NCBI GenBank assembly: GCA_024663395.1
Contig: JANFAH010000015.1
Span: 868,001 to 932,000, forward strand
Source: Pisolithus tinctorius
Taxonomy: Eukaryota; Basidiomycota; Agaricomycetes; Boletales; Pisolithaceae
Length of the DNA: 64,000 nucleotides
Direction of reading: 5' to 3'
The position numbers and the translations under genes are program-made. The first letter of the stretch is position 1. Every line of letters begins with the position of its first letter. The notes beneath the pieces are model-generated. The model made no database searches. It was not told the origin of the DNA and worked only from the letters and a program-made list of their open reading frames with translations. Below are positions 1 through 10,013 of this stretch, one piece after another.

Positions 1-205
1 TTGGTCAGCAAGTTTTGCTTAGTCATCCTCCCACTCCTACATAACTTGTCAACAACTTGTGCCAGGAGCACCTGCTATTGATGTTCCCTCCACATTAGAT
101 CTTTCTGCCCTCCAGGTACCATGGAGGCAAACCACCACTTGCTCTCATTTGTCTGTGGTGTTGGATTTGGTTGGTTTTCACTGCCTTTCCACACTTTGAC
201 TCACA
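1..205. repeat. LTR X fragment (3-prime end of a terminal repeat)
   Basis: The stretch ending in CACACTTTGACTCACA at 190-205 recurs at 23014 and 61403, each time preceded by a similar GTTGGTTTTGGTTGGTTT-type block. The terminal CA and the repeated sharp end suggest the end of an LTR or LTR-like repeat, called LTR X in this annotation. It abuts the kinase remnant directly. The other end lies outside the window, so length and target duplication cannot be tested here. Confidence 0.6.
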
Positions 206-706
206 GTGGATGATATTGAATCCCTGTTCTACATTTTCATCTGGATCCTCATCCTTTATGATGGGCCACTTGGCCATGAGTGTCAAGATATCAGCCATGA
301 AAAGACACTTCTTGGCTTGTGGAGTGAAAAGGTGGCCAAAGATCTCAAAATTGCCAGATGTGTCAAGTTCACATTCCTTAATGACCTGTCCAAATCAAGG
401 CTGGATTTGGAGGTCTCACAATATTTTCAAGATCTAATCCCTCTGGCTAATGAGTGGCATGCATTGCTTGGGTGGTCTCTGTTGAGCAGAACTGAAGTGT
501 GGTTCTCTGACATTATCTCCCTTTTTGATTGTTTCTTGGCCAGCATGCCATATGAGAAACCACTGGAGATGATGAATGCATTCCAGCAGATCATCACCCA
601 GCACAAAGCACTTATTTCAAGTGTGTGTCTGAGTCAGGAGAATGATATGGATGCTATGTGTTTGGCAGTTACAGTATGTCTTCTAAACACCTTTGTGAAG
701 AGGTAA
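206..706 (+). pseudogene. FunK1-type fungal protein kinase, C-terminal remnant
   Basis: The translation starts VDDIESLFYIFIWILILYDG, which matches the late segment of FunK1 kinases (the D-[DI]-[LI]-E-S-[FL]-F-Y block followed by a YxGP motif), a family expanded in Agaricomycetes. It continues through a hydrophobic helix and an YF..L.PLA..WH..L segment typical of the C-terminal lobe. The upstream catalytic part (HRD, DFG) is absent because LTR X abuts the open frame at 205/206. The last 70 or so residues are not clearly kinase. No start codon or promoter of its own is credible, so this is a broken 3-prime remnant rather than a gene. Its right flank was later hit by the Harbinger element at 780. 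Confidence 0.65.
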
Positions 707-779
707 GGAGCATGGATGACCCTCCTATACCCAATAAATGCTTCAAAGGCATGTAGTCTTGGCATGAATTTTATGTTTA

Positions 780-869
780 GGCTCTGAACAGCTGCAACAT
801 TTCCACTTCTTTGTGCAAAACATATGCAAACCAAGTCTGTGCGGAGTTCAGTGGACTTTGAAGTTGATA
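780..869 (+). repeat. Harbinger left terminal inverted repeat
   Basis: Begins GGCTCTGAACAGCTGCAAC directly after TTA at 777-779. Pairs with 21086-21175 in inverted orientation over about 90 bp with only a handful of substitutions. Confidence 0.88.
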
Positions 870-890
870 CCACTCAGCTGTTTAGCATAG

Positions 891-1600
891 GTGACTGCTT
901 ATTGTATATTGTCGAGACATACCGCTACTGCTATGGTTGAAGATCAAGATTGCCCTATTGACACAGAGGATGAAGAAGAAGATCATTGCTCTGATGTCAT
1001 CTGGACATTGGTGGTCATTCAGCAGATTCAAAACTTCAGAATGACCAGCATGCTACTCGCAATGTACTACATCACATTGGCATCCATGCAAGAAGGCACC
1101 CCATGTCAACCCTATCATATGTCTGCTCTTTCAGGGCAGGGCTGGTTGGATGAATTACTGAACAGACACCCAGAGCGAATCAGAACCAAGCTTGGCCTTC
1201 ACAAGCACATCTTTCTCCAGGTCATATCCATCCTTTGTGAAGCGGGCTTTCAGGATTCAAAGAACATCATGCTAGAAGAGCAGCTTGCCATATTCTTGTA
1301 TGCAATCATGACAGGCTTGTCTTCTTGGCATATTGGTGAGGGATTCCAACATTTGACGGATACCATATCACAGTGAGTGCATGGTGCACTGAATGCTTGC
1401 TCTGGCTAACAACAGATTTACCCAGATATTTCAAACAAATGCTCCATGCCTTCTCAGAGGGCCCAATATATACCACATATGTTCACCTACCCAGAGTCAA
1501 TTCACTGATCCCCAGTCATATCGCCAGCAATCCAAAAATTTTTCCTTACTTCAAGGATGCCATAGGAGCCCTTGATGGCACACATATCGCGGAGGGGGAA
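891..1600 (+). pseudogene. PIF/Harbinger transposase, N-terminal and first-Asp region
   Basis: The translation carries PYHMSALSGQGWLDELLN, then RHPERIRTKLGL, then EEQLAIFLYAIMTGL, a run typical of the helical N-terminal half of basidiomycete Harbinger (HARBI1-like, DDE Tnp4) transposases. A 53-bp intron at 1373-1425 (GTGAGT donor, CCCAG acceptor) joins TISQ to YFKQMLHAF in frame. The second exon reaches FKDAIGALDGTHI, which holds the first catalytic Asp of the DDE triad. After about 1600 the homology stops; the second Asp and the Glu are not found. The C-terminal end of what is probably the same gene reappears at 10014-10200, beyond the rvt block. Function when intact would be cut-and-paste transposition in the nucleus with the Myb-like partner. 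Confidence 0.8.
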
Positions 1601-1946
1601 GAAAAGAAAAAACATTACTGCAGTAGTGGAAAGCCCAAATTTTTCGTGCTCAGCCCAGAGCACCAAGGAATTTTGCTACTTCTGCAGCTCATTGGTGGAC
1701 TATCCAAGCCTTTTATATCGCCAAATGACTTTAGGGCAGGCTTATTGCTTATCTATGATTGTGTCATAGGTGATGTCACCACTCTAACTAAGTTAGGCTT
1801 AGACTATCACGCGCGAGAAGGCAGTTGGTGATCATCCAATAGGATTAACAGCTCACACATTGCTGACTGATCACCGTCCCTGTGACTCCCACGAGTTGTC
1901 AAAATAAGGTTTGATATATTACAGTTAGTGAAACCGGATCATTCCT
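1600..1946. other. No recognisable gene; junction between Harbinger and rvt block
   Basis: Neither a Harbinger continuation nor a clear rvt 3-prime end is visible. The short plus-strand open frames here look like chance. The insertion boundary of the rvt block must lie in this stretch, but I see no target duplication or poly-A/T tract that fixes it. Confidence 0.5.
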
Positions 1947-2484
1947 TCAGGGTTCTGCTGCGGTTATCCAGGAATATCTCCATTCCTTGAGGACATCACG
2001 TGTTTCCTGATTGGCAACTATGAACCCTAGATCTATAATCGAGCCATCAAATGCCGACATAGAGTTCAAGCCGCGTTCTTCCAGGATTAGCTCCGCCTCG
2101 TGCATAGCACATGTATGATTTTCGATTTGATTTATGTGAATTTGATCATGTTCCAGAAGCATAGCCTGGGCTGACACCCTAGGGTTGTAGCATCTGGTGA
2201 TCAGATTCAATCGTTCTTTATTCCATGTCATTACGAGATCGCCTAGATTACATGTACATTTTCTAGAGACAACCCATTTAGCGTTATCGAATAGTGCCAC
2301 ACCTAGATCAAAAAGCCAGGCGTCTTTTTCCTCGAAGCCGTCCGCATCTAGAAAGAAGGCGCGTCAGTGGATCAAGACCCGGTCAGGGGCCGAAAAAACA
2401 CAATCCGCCGATGGAGGCCGTTCAAACAGAATTGGCAGGCGAGTCGGGAGTTGCAGCGGTGCGTCACGTGCAGCTAAATCACCG

Positions 2485-2491
2485 CATACCC
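2485..2491. repeat. Target-site duplication CATACCC, left
   Basis: CATACCC at 2485-2491 matches 7187-7193 on the other side of the inverted-repeat element. A preceding G on both sides would allow an 8-bp reading if the element's last base is counted as target. Confidence 0.85.
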
Positions 2492-3402
2492 CACTTCAGG
2501 TAACCATTTTTCATAAGCATTTAGGCTGAATAGTTTCTCCAAACCTTCCAGCCTAATAGCCTCCCAGACCAAGGTCTGCCCAGGGACATCTGGTCATGTC
2601 CCAGGGCTATGCAGATTTTTAGGCCCTGGGACAGGTGGGATTTCCCACATAGCCATCCATTCAAATGCAATTATTTGGGATGTCCCAAGACTGCCTTGGG
2701 TGGCAGGGGTCCCTACTCCTGAAAGTGCAGCTTATATTAGCATTGAAATAGCTGCAGAAATCCTAGCCCCCTTGCTCCTCTGACAGGTTTAATCCACAAA
2801 GTATCCTTTGACCTATACATCCCCTCCCATCCCACCATGCATAGTAGTATACAATAGTACTTTGCATGTACATCTTTGCAATGTTGATTCTGCTGTATTG
2901 GGACATCTCACTAGTTGCCAGGGGGATGACCCACCTGGGCCTCCACATTTGCCATGAAAATTGCAATAATAAATTCAATCAATTTGTGTCTATATCTCAA
3001 GCAATTTGTACTGTATGAAGGAAGAAGTAAATGGTTTTTGAACACTTGTGTGACAAGCCAATATCTCAAAGTCCCCCACATAGAACATGGTGTTGGTCAC
3101 CTTTGCAACACCATCTGCAGAGGGCAGAATGTCCCAGATGGGCCTCTGAGGTTGTCATGGGGCATTGTGCTGGTCTGCAAAGGTAACTTAGGAGGATGTG
3201 CCATCATAGCCCCCTGAGGCTGGGATGGGACATCCCACCCTCCCCTTTGGCAAGCAGTGGGATGTCCCACAACAGCCTCTAAGGCTATGTTGGGATGTCC
3301 CACCCTCCCCTTTGGCAAGCAGTGGGATGTGCCACAACAGCCTCTAAGGCTACATTGGGACATCCCAACCTCCCCACTGCCAACCAGTGGGATGTCCCAC
3401 AA
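2492..3402 (+). repeat. Left arm of long terminal inverted repeat, copy A
   Basis: Mirrors 6208-7186. A distinctive shared variant is GGGATGTGCCACAAC at 3324, mirrored as GTTGTGGCACATCCC at 6275-6289, showing that the pairing reaches into the 65-bp repeat zone. The right arm has one extra unit of about 70 bp. Confidence 0.8.
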
Positions 3403-3404
3403 TG

Positions 3405-3862
3405 CATGCTGTTCCAGGCTGTGGCTGTTTGTACACATAGCCCCACTGGGGAGTGAGCAATGAAATGTTTTTGATATGTTTTGGAAATCTCCACTATTTT
3501 ATTTGCGCTTTTTGGGGTTTTCCCACGCATCTGGGATGTGTAATTGGCTTCCTGTTCACTCAATTCCCAATGGACTGCCCTGAAATCTTGCAAATAGATG
3601 GATGTAGACATGGGGAATCCAGTTGAGGTATTAAATATGGCATGCACCCAGTGAGGGATGCATGGTGTGATGTTTGCTGGCTTTTTTCAATCCTTGTATA
3701 TCCCAGAAACCAGACATTTTGATTGGTTGATCTTTGGACATGATGTAGATACTATGTAGACCGGTTCACCGACCGAAATACAGACCATTCCACCCAGGAA
3801 TGAATGAGCAATAACATGATTGATGTTGTAGCACAGCCACAGCCTGGAACAGCATGCATTCA
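3405..3862. repeat. About 26-bp inverted repeat flanking 400 bp
   Basis: ATGCATGCTGTTCCAGGCTG near 3407 is the reverse complement of CAGCCTGGAACAGCATGCAT near 3841. Copy B keeps only the right half (near 50788), and its homology begins at 50389, just inside the left half. This marks an internal boundary in the element. Confidence 0.6.
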
Positions 3863-3875
3863 GGGGCAGTTTAGT

Positions 3876-4215
3876 CACGTGCCAGGTTCACAGTGTCGAG
3901 CATGAGGTAACCTCAGTCACGTGATGTCACGTGACACGGGGTTCGCGCCCACACATGACTAATTAGATCACGTGACCAACCTTTCCGGCCACCCCAAGGC
4001 AACTGATCACGTGACCGAACAACCATCCTGCTCCGAGACACTCTGTCACGTGATCCCAGGTCACGGGACCGTGGGCAGTGACAGTCACGTGACTACCCAT
4101 CATGTGATCAGGGTAGCGTCGCATTCGGACCACACCAGGGCACGTGACCATTACATAATCGGTCACGTGATCGCTGCACATGACCTTGCATCATGTGATC
4201 CTTTGTCATGTGACT
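3876..4215. promoter_or_regulatory. Cluster of CACGTG (E-box palindrome) sites
   Basis: Nine CACGTG hexamers, mostly as TCACGTGA/C, plus five CATGTG or CACATG variants occur in about 340 bp. CACGTG is the palindromic target of basic-helix-loop-helix proteins of the Cbf1/USF type. The cluster lies in the core of inverted-repeat element A. In copy B (50829-51125) every one of these positions reads CATGTG or CACATG. Whether the sites bind a host factor or a transposase is unknown. Confidence 0.65.
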
Positions 4216-4804
4216 TGACCACTACCACTCAATGCTACACTTTTTGTAGTCAATGGTAGTCAAAATTGCGCACTACCAAAGTGTAGCATAGCCTACACTA
4301 CACAACACTAATAACTACTATAGCCAGTACTGGTACTGCATTACCACCCCAGGAAGTGTAAATGGAGTGATGTCATCATAATAAAAGTTGTAGCCCCTGA
4401 TTGTACAATCATGACCATATGCTTATCTTATCAGAAAGTGGAATTTTGCTTGAGAAAAACACAAAATACTTGGAAAAACACAATTGTTTATGCTAAATGT
4501 CACTTCTCCACAGTTAGATGGAGATTCCCTATACCTGCTTGGAGATTCTCCCAACCCACTTGGTGATTTTCCACACTTGCATGGAGATTCCCCCCACCTG
4601 CTTGGAGATTCTCCCAACTCACTTGGAGATTCTCCACTAGCATGGGGCATAAACCAGTGATATGGGAACAAGACTATGTGGAGTGTAGTGCACAGAATAC
4701 ACCATTTGCAACATGGTCCTTCAATCTGGGAATTTTTGGAGTGCAACAAGGGTGCATGCCTCCTATGGTCATGCAAATGGTCTGATAGCATTTTGGCCTT
4801 GTGT

Positions 4805-5320
4805 TATGTGAGGGTATTGTGGGACATCTTGCCAGACAGGGGGGTGGGATGTCCCAACTTAGCCTTAGAGGCTGCTGTGGGACATCCCAATGCTGGCCAG
4901 GTGGTGGGGAGGGATGCCCCAATGTAGCCTTAGAGGCTGTTGTGGGACATCCCACTGCTTGCCAGAGGGGGGGAGGGATGTCCCAATGTAGCCTTAGAGG
5001 CTGTTGTGGGACATCCCACTACTTGCCAGAGTGGGGGAGGGATGTCCCAATGTAGCCTTAGAGGCTGTCATGGGACATCCCACTACTTGCCAGAGGGGGG
5101 GGAGGGATGTCCCAATGTAGCTTTAGAGGCTGTCATGGGACATCCCACTGCTTGCCAGAGGGGGGGAGGGATGTCCCAATGTAGCCTTAGAGGCTATTGT
5201 GGGACATCCCACTACTTGCCAGATGGGGGGGAGGGATGTCCCAATGTAGCTTTAGAGGCTGTTGTGGGACATCCCACTGCTTGCCAGAGGGGGGGGGGAG
5301 GGATGTCCCAAAGTAGCCTT
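4805..5320. repeat. 65-bp tandem repeat array 1 with internal palindromes
   Basis: About eight units, each holding GGGATGTCCCAATGTAGC, a perfect AGCCT-TAG-AGGCT hairpin and GGGACATCCCACT, separated by a G-rich spacer of varying length. Short open frames across the array, with translations such as LRGCCGTS, exist because the unit is nearly a multiple of three; they are not genes. Confidence 0.9.
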
Positions 5321-5334
5321 ATGAGGAAAATGTG

Positions 5335-5407
5335 ACCAGTCCTAAGATTGAACCAGTGACCTCCCAGGTGTTTACCAGGTGCTGCAACCACTGAGCCATA
5401 TGGTCTG
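5335..5407 (-). other. tRNA-like sequence (possible SINE head) 1
   Basis: On the minus strand TATGGCTCAGTGGTTGCAGC resembles an A box and D arm, and TCACTGGTTCAATCTTAGG resembles a T arm with B box. The anticodon arm does not fold cleanly, so it is not a functional tRNA. It ends in TGGTCACATTTTC, shared with the second tRNA-like unit at 5752. A copy lies at 52120-52190. Confidence 0.5.
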
Positions 5408-5751
5408 GGTACTAGTGTCAGTAGCTTGGGGGCTTAGACTAGCACTGTGGGAACAAATCTCCATGAAGTTAATGCACAGAATGCACCATCGCCAATGTGG
5501 TCCCTTCATCTGGCCACTTTTGCAGTGCAAAAACAGTGCACACCCCCTAGGGTCATGCAAATGGTCTGATTGCCTTTCAACCTTGTGTCATGTGATGGAT
5601 CAGGATTTACTGCTGTATTTCCAGGAGGCCTACTATCAGTCACCTTGTGTCCATGTAACTCACATGATCTGGACTTACTAAGGATGCTGCATGACCCATT
5701 GTACTGAGCATGCATGGGTTCCAGCTGCAGCTCCTAACCTGATGAAAATGT

Positions 5752-5820
5752 GACCAGAGCTAGCATTGAGCCAGGGCCCTCTCAGTGTCAAGCAGCTGCT
5801 CTGACCATGGAGCTACCTTG
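5752..5820 (-). other. tRNA-like sequence (possible SINE head) 2
   Basis: On the minus strand GGTAGCTCCATGGTCAGAGC fits a D arm, CTTGACA fits an anticodon loop with GAC (Val), and CCTGGCTCAATGCTAGC is a decayed T arm. As in the first unit it is followed by TGGTCACATTTTC. A copy lies at 60050-60117. It is a degenerate tRNA-derived sequence within the element. Confidence 0.5.
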
Positions 5821-5874
5821 CATTGGATTCTCTATGGAGCTTGTAGGATTAGTGCAGATTACTACTTCAATACC

Positions 5875-6440
5875 TTAGAGGCTGCCTTGGGACATCCCTC
5901 TGGTTGCCAGAGGGGGGGGTGGGATGTCCCAATATAGCCTTAGAGGCTGTTGTGGGACATTCCACTGGTTGTCAAAGGGGAGGGTGGGATGTCCCAATAT
6001 AGCCTTAGAGGCTGTTGTGGGACATCCCACTGGTTGTCAAAGGGGAGGGTGGGATGTCCCAATGTAGCCTTAGAGGCTGTTGTGGGACATCCCACTGGTT
6101 GGCAGTGGGGAGGTTGGGATGTCCCAATGTAGCCTTAGAGGCTGTTGTGGGACATCCCACTGGTTGGCAGTGGGGAGGTTGGGATGTCCCAATGTAGCCT
6201 TAGAGGCTGTTGTGGGACATCCCACTGGTTGGCAGTGGGGAGGTTGGGATGTCCCAATGTAGCCTTAGAGGCTGTTGTGGCACATCCCACTGCTTGCCAA
6301 AGGGGAGGGTGGGACATCCCAACATAGCCTTAGAGGCTGTTGTGGGACATCCCACTGCTTGCCAAAGGGGAGGGTGGGATGTCCCAAAGTAGCCTCATAG
6401 GCTGCTGTGGGACATCCCAAGTCCCCTTCTGAAAGTCAGT
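5875..6440. repeat. 65-bp tandem repeat array 2
   Basis: About nine units of the same type as 4805-5320, here with the spacer TGGTTGGCAGTGGGGAGGTT. The last three or four belong to the right inverted arm. Units 6075-6270 are nearly identical, indicating recent local expansion. Confidence 0.9.
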
Positions 6441-7186
6441 GGGATGTCCCATCCCAGCCTCAGGGGGCTATGATGGCACATCCTCCTAAGTTACCTTTGC
6501 AGACCAGCACAATGCCCCATGACAACCTCAGAGGCCCATCTGGGACATTCTGCCCTCTGCAGATGGTGTTGCAAAGGTGACCAACACCATGTTCTATGTG
6601 GGGGACTTTGAGATATTGGCTTGTCACACAAGTGTTCAAAAACCATTTACTTCTTCCTTCATACAGTACAAATTGCTTGAGATATAGACACAAATTGATT
6701 GAATTTATTATTGCAATTTTCATGGCAAATGTGGAGGCCCAGGTGGGTCATCCCCCTGGCAACTAGTGAGATGTCCCAATACAGAAAAATCAACATTGCA
6801 AAGATGTACATGAAAAGTACTATTGTATACTACTATGCATGGTGGGATGGGAGGGGATGTATAGGTTGAAGGATCCTTTGTGGATTAAACCTGTCAGAGG
6901 AGCAAGGGGGCTAGGATTTCTGCAGCTATTTCAATGCTAATATAAGCTGCACTTTCAGGAAGTAGGGACCCCTGCCACCCAAGGCAGTCTTGGGACATCC
7001 CAAATAATTGCATTTGAATGGATGGCTATGTGGGAAATCCCACCTGTCCCAGGGCCTAAAAATCTGTATAGCCCTGGGACATGACCAGATGTCCCTGGGC
7101 AGACCTTGGTCTGGGAGGCTATTAGGCTGGATGGTTTGGAGAAACTATTCAGCCTAAATGCTTATGAAAAATGGTTACCTGAAGTG
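6208..7186 (-). repeat. Right arm of long terminal inverted repeat, copy A
   Basis: Reverse complement of 2492-3402 with one extra 70-bp unit; ends GGTTACCTGAAGTG directly before CATACCC at 7187-7193. Confidence 0.8.
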
Positions 7187-10013
7187 CATACCCAGGCATC
7201 ATGTACGTTAAGCACTGGGAACAGTATTTGATTCTTTAAATCATGGATATTGAATTTATCCCACATTTTGTTAAACTTGGTTTTCAGGGCAATCACTGAC
7301 TCGGGATCTCCCTTATCTGCAAAGCGCTTATGCCAGCGCTCGGTACAATTTTTCTTTACCCAAGTTTTGACGATACGAGCGGGGTACCCTCTACATATGT
7401 ATAGGTCGGTTAAAAACTTAACCGTGTCTAAGTAGTACTCTATATTACTAGACAACACCACAAGTCGGGACAGCTCCCCTATGAAGGTGCCTCATTTGAC
7501 ATCTAAGGGGTGGCTGGAGTCCCAAGGGATTCATTCAAGGTGGTTATTGGGTTTCCGGTACGGCTTCCAATGGATCCAGTTCTTGTCAGAGAGCCAGACT
7601 TGCATATCTAAAAATATACAATGCCGAGAGGCCGGAGCCCAGTCAACTTCGCAACCATTCAAAAACCACGTGTTCCTGGCTAAGAATAGAGCATCTTCCG
7701 CAGAGTCAGTGCGGACGATCATAAAGATGTTGTCTATAAATCTTCTTAAGAACAAGACATCTCGGTTGCGTCCACAGGTATAATCGGGCCAAAACACATA
7801 TAGATTAGCGACATTGGGGGATGCCGCTACACCCATAGCTATACCTTTAGCCTGTAGGTACCTATAATTGTGGAATTCGACAATGAGGCCTGTGGTGCCG
7901 AACCAGAGGATATCCTCCCACAGATCAGCTCCCAACTTGTGTACTAGAGAGTCTTCTGGGTAGGGAAGGGGCCATTCTCCAGTGGTTGGGTTAGTTAGGG
8001 CGGCAATGTTTTGCACTGCCCTTTCCGGATCAATATTCGGATAATAAGCGACTATGTTGCCCAACACTATCCACAGTTTATCTTCCTTTGGCAAGTCGAG
8101 CATCGAAAACTCCTGGGCTAGCCGTTTAGTGCCCTGGCAGATGTATGGGGATGCTTCGACAAAGGGTTTCAGTATCTTCGAGACCAGTTTGGACATAGGA
8201 TTACGCAAGTCCGAGTGACATGGTGCGATAGGGCACATTTTAACTGGTTTCTTATGGATCTTAGGGATACCATAGAATTGGGGCAGTTTTACCATTCTCA
8301 ACCATATTCCCAGAGGGATAAACTCATCCCTGCATTTTCGGGGGGGTATATGTTGGGTGAGAAACTTTCCAAGTTGTTTGTACTCAGGAAGTTGTCTGGA
8401 TATCTTGTCTCTAAGTCGATACAGGGTTTTAATATCTCTTTGAATATATTCCAAGGATGATTCAAAGGAAAGCTCGACGTATCCGGAGTTTTCCTTCTCC
8501 AGTAGGTCGAGGGTGTTTTGTTCAAACCATTTTACCGTGACTACAGCACAACCAAGGTTCTTATCTGATGGTAGAACCATAAGCTCGTTAGAAACGAGCC
8601 ATTGCTTAATGTCTTTAATAGATTTTGGGAGCTTGGTGGGCAACCGATCGCCAAGAGGTATAGCTCTGCACTGTTCAGCGACAAATGAGCTTCCCTCCCT
8701 TAGACACCATTCAAGCATGGGGTTTTCGTTATCCTCAATGTTAAAGGGAGCAGCCTGTTCCCTTAAATCGTAGTCTGGTTCGTACACCTGTCTTACAGGG
8801 TTGGGGTCATTCATAGAATTTTCAATAGTGTAGAATCGCCATCTCAGGCGTTCTCTTAAATTCAGCCACACATCAAACAATAAGGTGGTGCGTGGTAGAG
8901 TGGGAAGGAGGAACTTCCACCCAAAAGACAATGTATAAAGGAAGGGTATATCACCCATTCCCTGCAGAACATCCGGACCAACATGTACATGATGTAATAG
9001 TAAACTACGTTCTAAGTAGTCTACTGGACAAAGCATTCGTACAACTATTGCGACAGCTACAAATGGAGGTATATCTACCAACCAGTCAGGATAGGTTAGA
9101 GGTTTATCAAAAACAATAACACCTGTACTTACACGTTCCAAGTAGTCGATGACATCATCTACGAAGATTTTTCTTTGCCTTTGCCCTTGGAGTGCTTGGC
9201 ATTCTTCGATTTCTTTGATTTTGCCTTTTTCGAGTCTGAGGCTTTCAACTGCTTGTTGGAATTCTTCTTCGAGGATTTCTTCTTCTTGGCTTTGGACTCG
9301 CCAGAAGCGCCTTTCCTCTTCTTGCCTCCCTTGGCGCCCTTGCCAGGTTTTGGACCCTAAACGGTATGAGTTTCGTCTTTGTGTAAATGTAGACGCTCTT
9401 ACCTTCGCATTCAGCTGCTGTTTTACCTGCGCTGCGACCATCTTGGCGATGCTGGATTTATCGGGAATGAATTCCCCGGCAGTTGCTGCAGCTACGTCCT
9501 TCAACTCCTTCTTCTTTTTGCGTTTGATTTCCTCGGTGATGATGCGAGCGCGGGCGAGGACAATGACGCGGGCCACGAGGTTGGGGAGTTTGTGGATGAG
9601 GGAGTTGTATATAGCTTGGATGTGGGGGGCGGGAATAAGGTCTGGTTCCGCGTCCTCGTCCATAGCTTCATTAAGGAGTCGCTTAGTATCGTGCGGGATA
9701 AGCGACGAACTTTTTAAATCGTCATAGACCAGAGCGATGGTCTCGTAAAGATGGTTGACGATGGCGACCATGTTAAGGCTAGCTTGTAGTTGGTGCTCCT
9801 CCTTCTCCTTCTCCTTAATAACGGCATCTAGTAACTCCAGGAGGTACTTTTTGTGGCCTTCGACAACGGCCTCGCCGAGGTTCGGGAGAGTAGTCCTAGC
9901 TTGTTTAGAAAACTGGATGGTGGGAGGCTTACAGCTATGTAAGAAGTTTGGAATTCGCTGGGCGATCTTGTCCATCCAGAGATGGTTGAGTTGGTTAGTG
10001 ATGATTTCCCTTT

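Larger units (their letters stand above)
2492..7186. mobile_element. Non-autonomous long-TIR DNA element, copy A
   Basis: Starts CACTTCAGGTAACC and ends GGTTACCTGAAGTG, with inverted arms of about 0.9-1.0 kb (2492-3402 and 6208-7186) and a 7-bp (or 8-bp) target duplication. It interrupts the rvt reading frame exactly. No transposase was found inside; the 2.8-kb core holds 65-bp tandem repeats, a CACGTG-rich block and two tRNA-like sequences. The duplication length would suit hAT, MULE or KDZ-type transposases, but the ends match none that I can name with confidence. A second copy (B) spans 50389-61091. Confidence 0.85.

Noticed and set aside
5335..5407. Functional tRNA gene
   Set aside because: A and B boxes are recognisable but the anticodon and acceptor stems do not pair well, and the same sequence is duplicated with the transposon.
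4801..6392. Open frames translating the 65-bp repeats (LRGCCGTS-type)
   Set aside because: They arise because the repeat lacks stops in some frames; the frame is lost with spacer length changes and differs between copies.
4805..6440. Regular repeats as a CRISPR array
   Set aside because: Units are contiguous 65-bp tandem repeats without unique spacers, in a fungal transposon.
9075..9132. Intron with good GTAAGT and TTGGTAG ends in the rvt pseudogene
   Set aside because: The unspliced frame across it encodes TYPDWLVDIPP, which looks like conserved protein, and splicing would break the frame.
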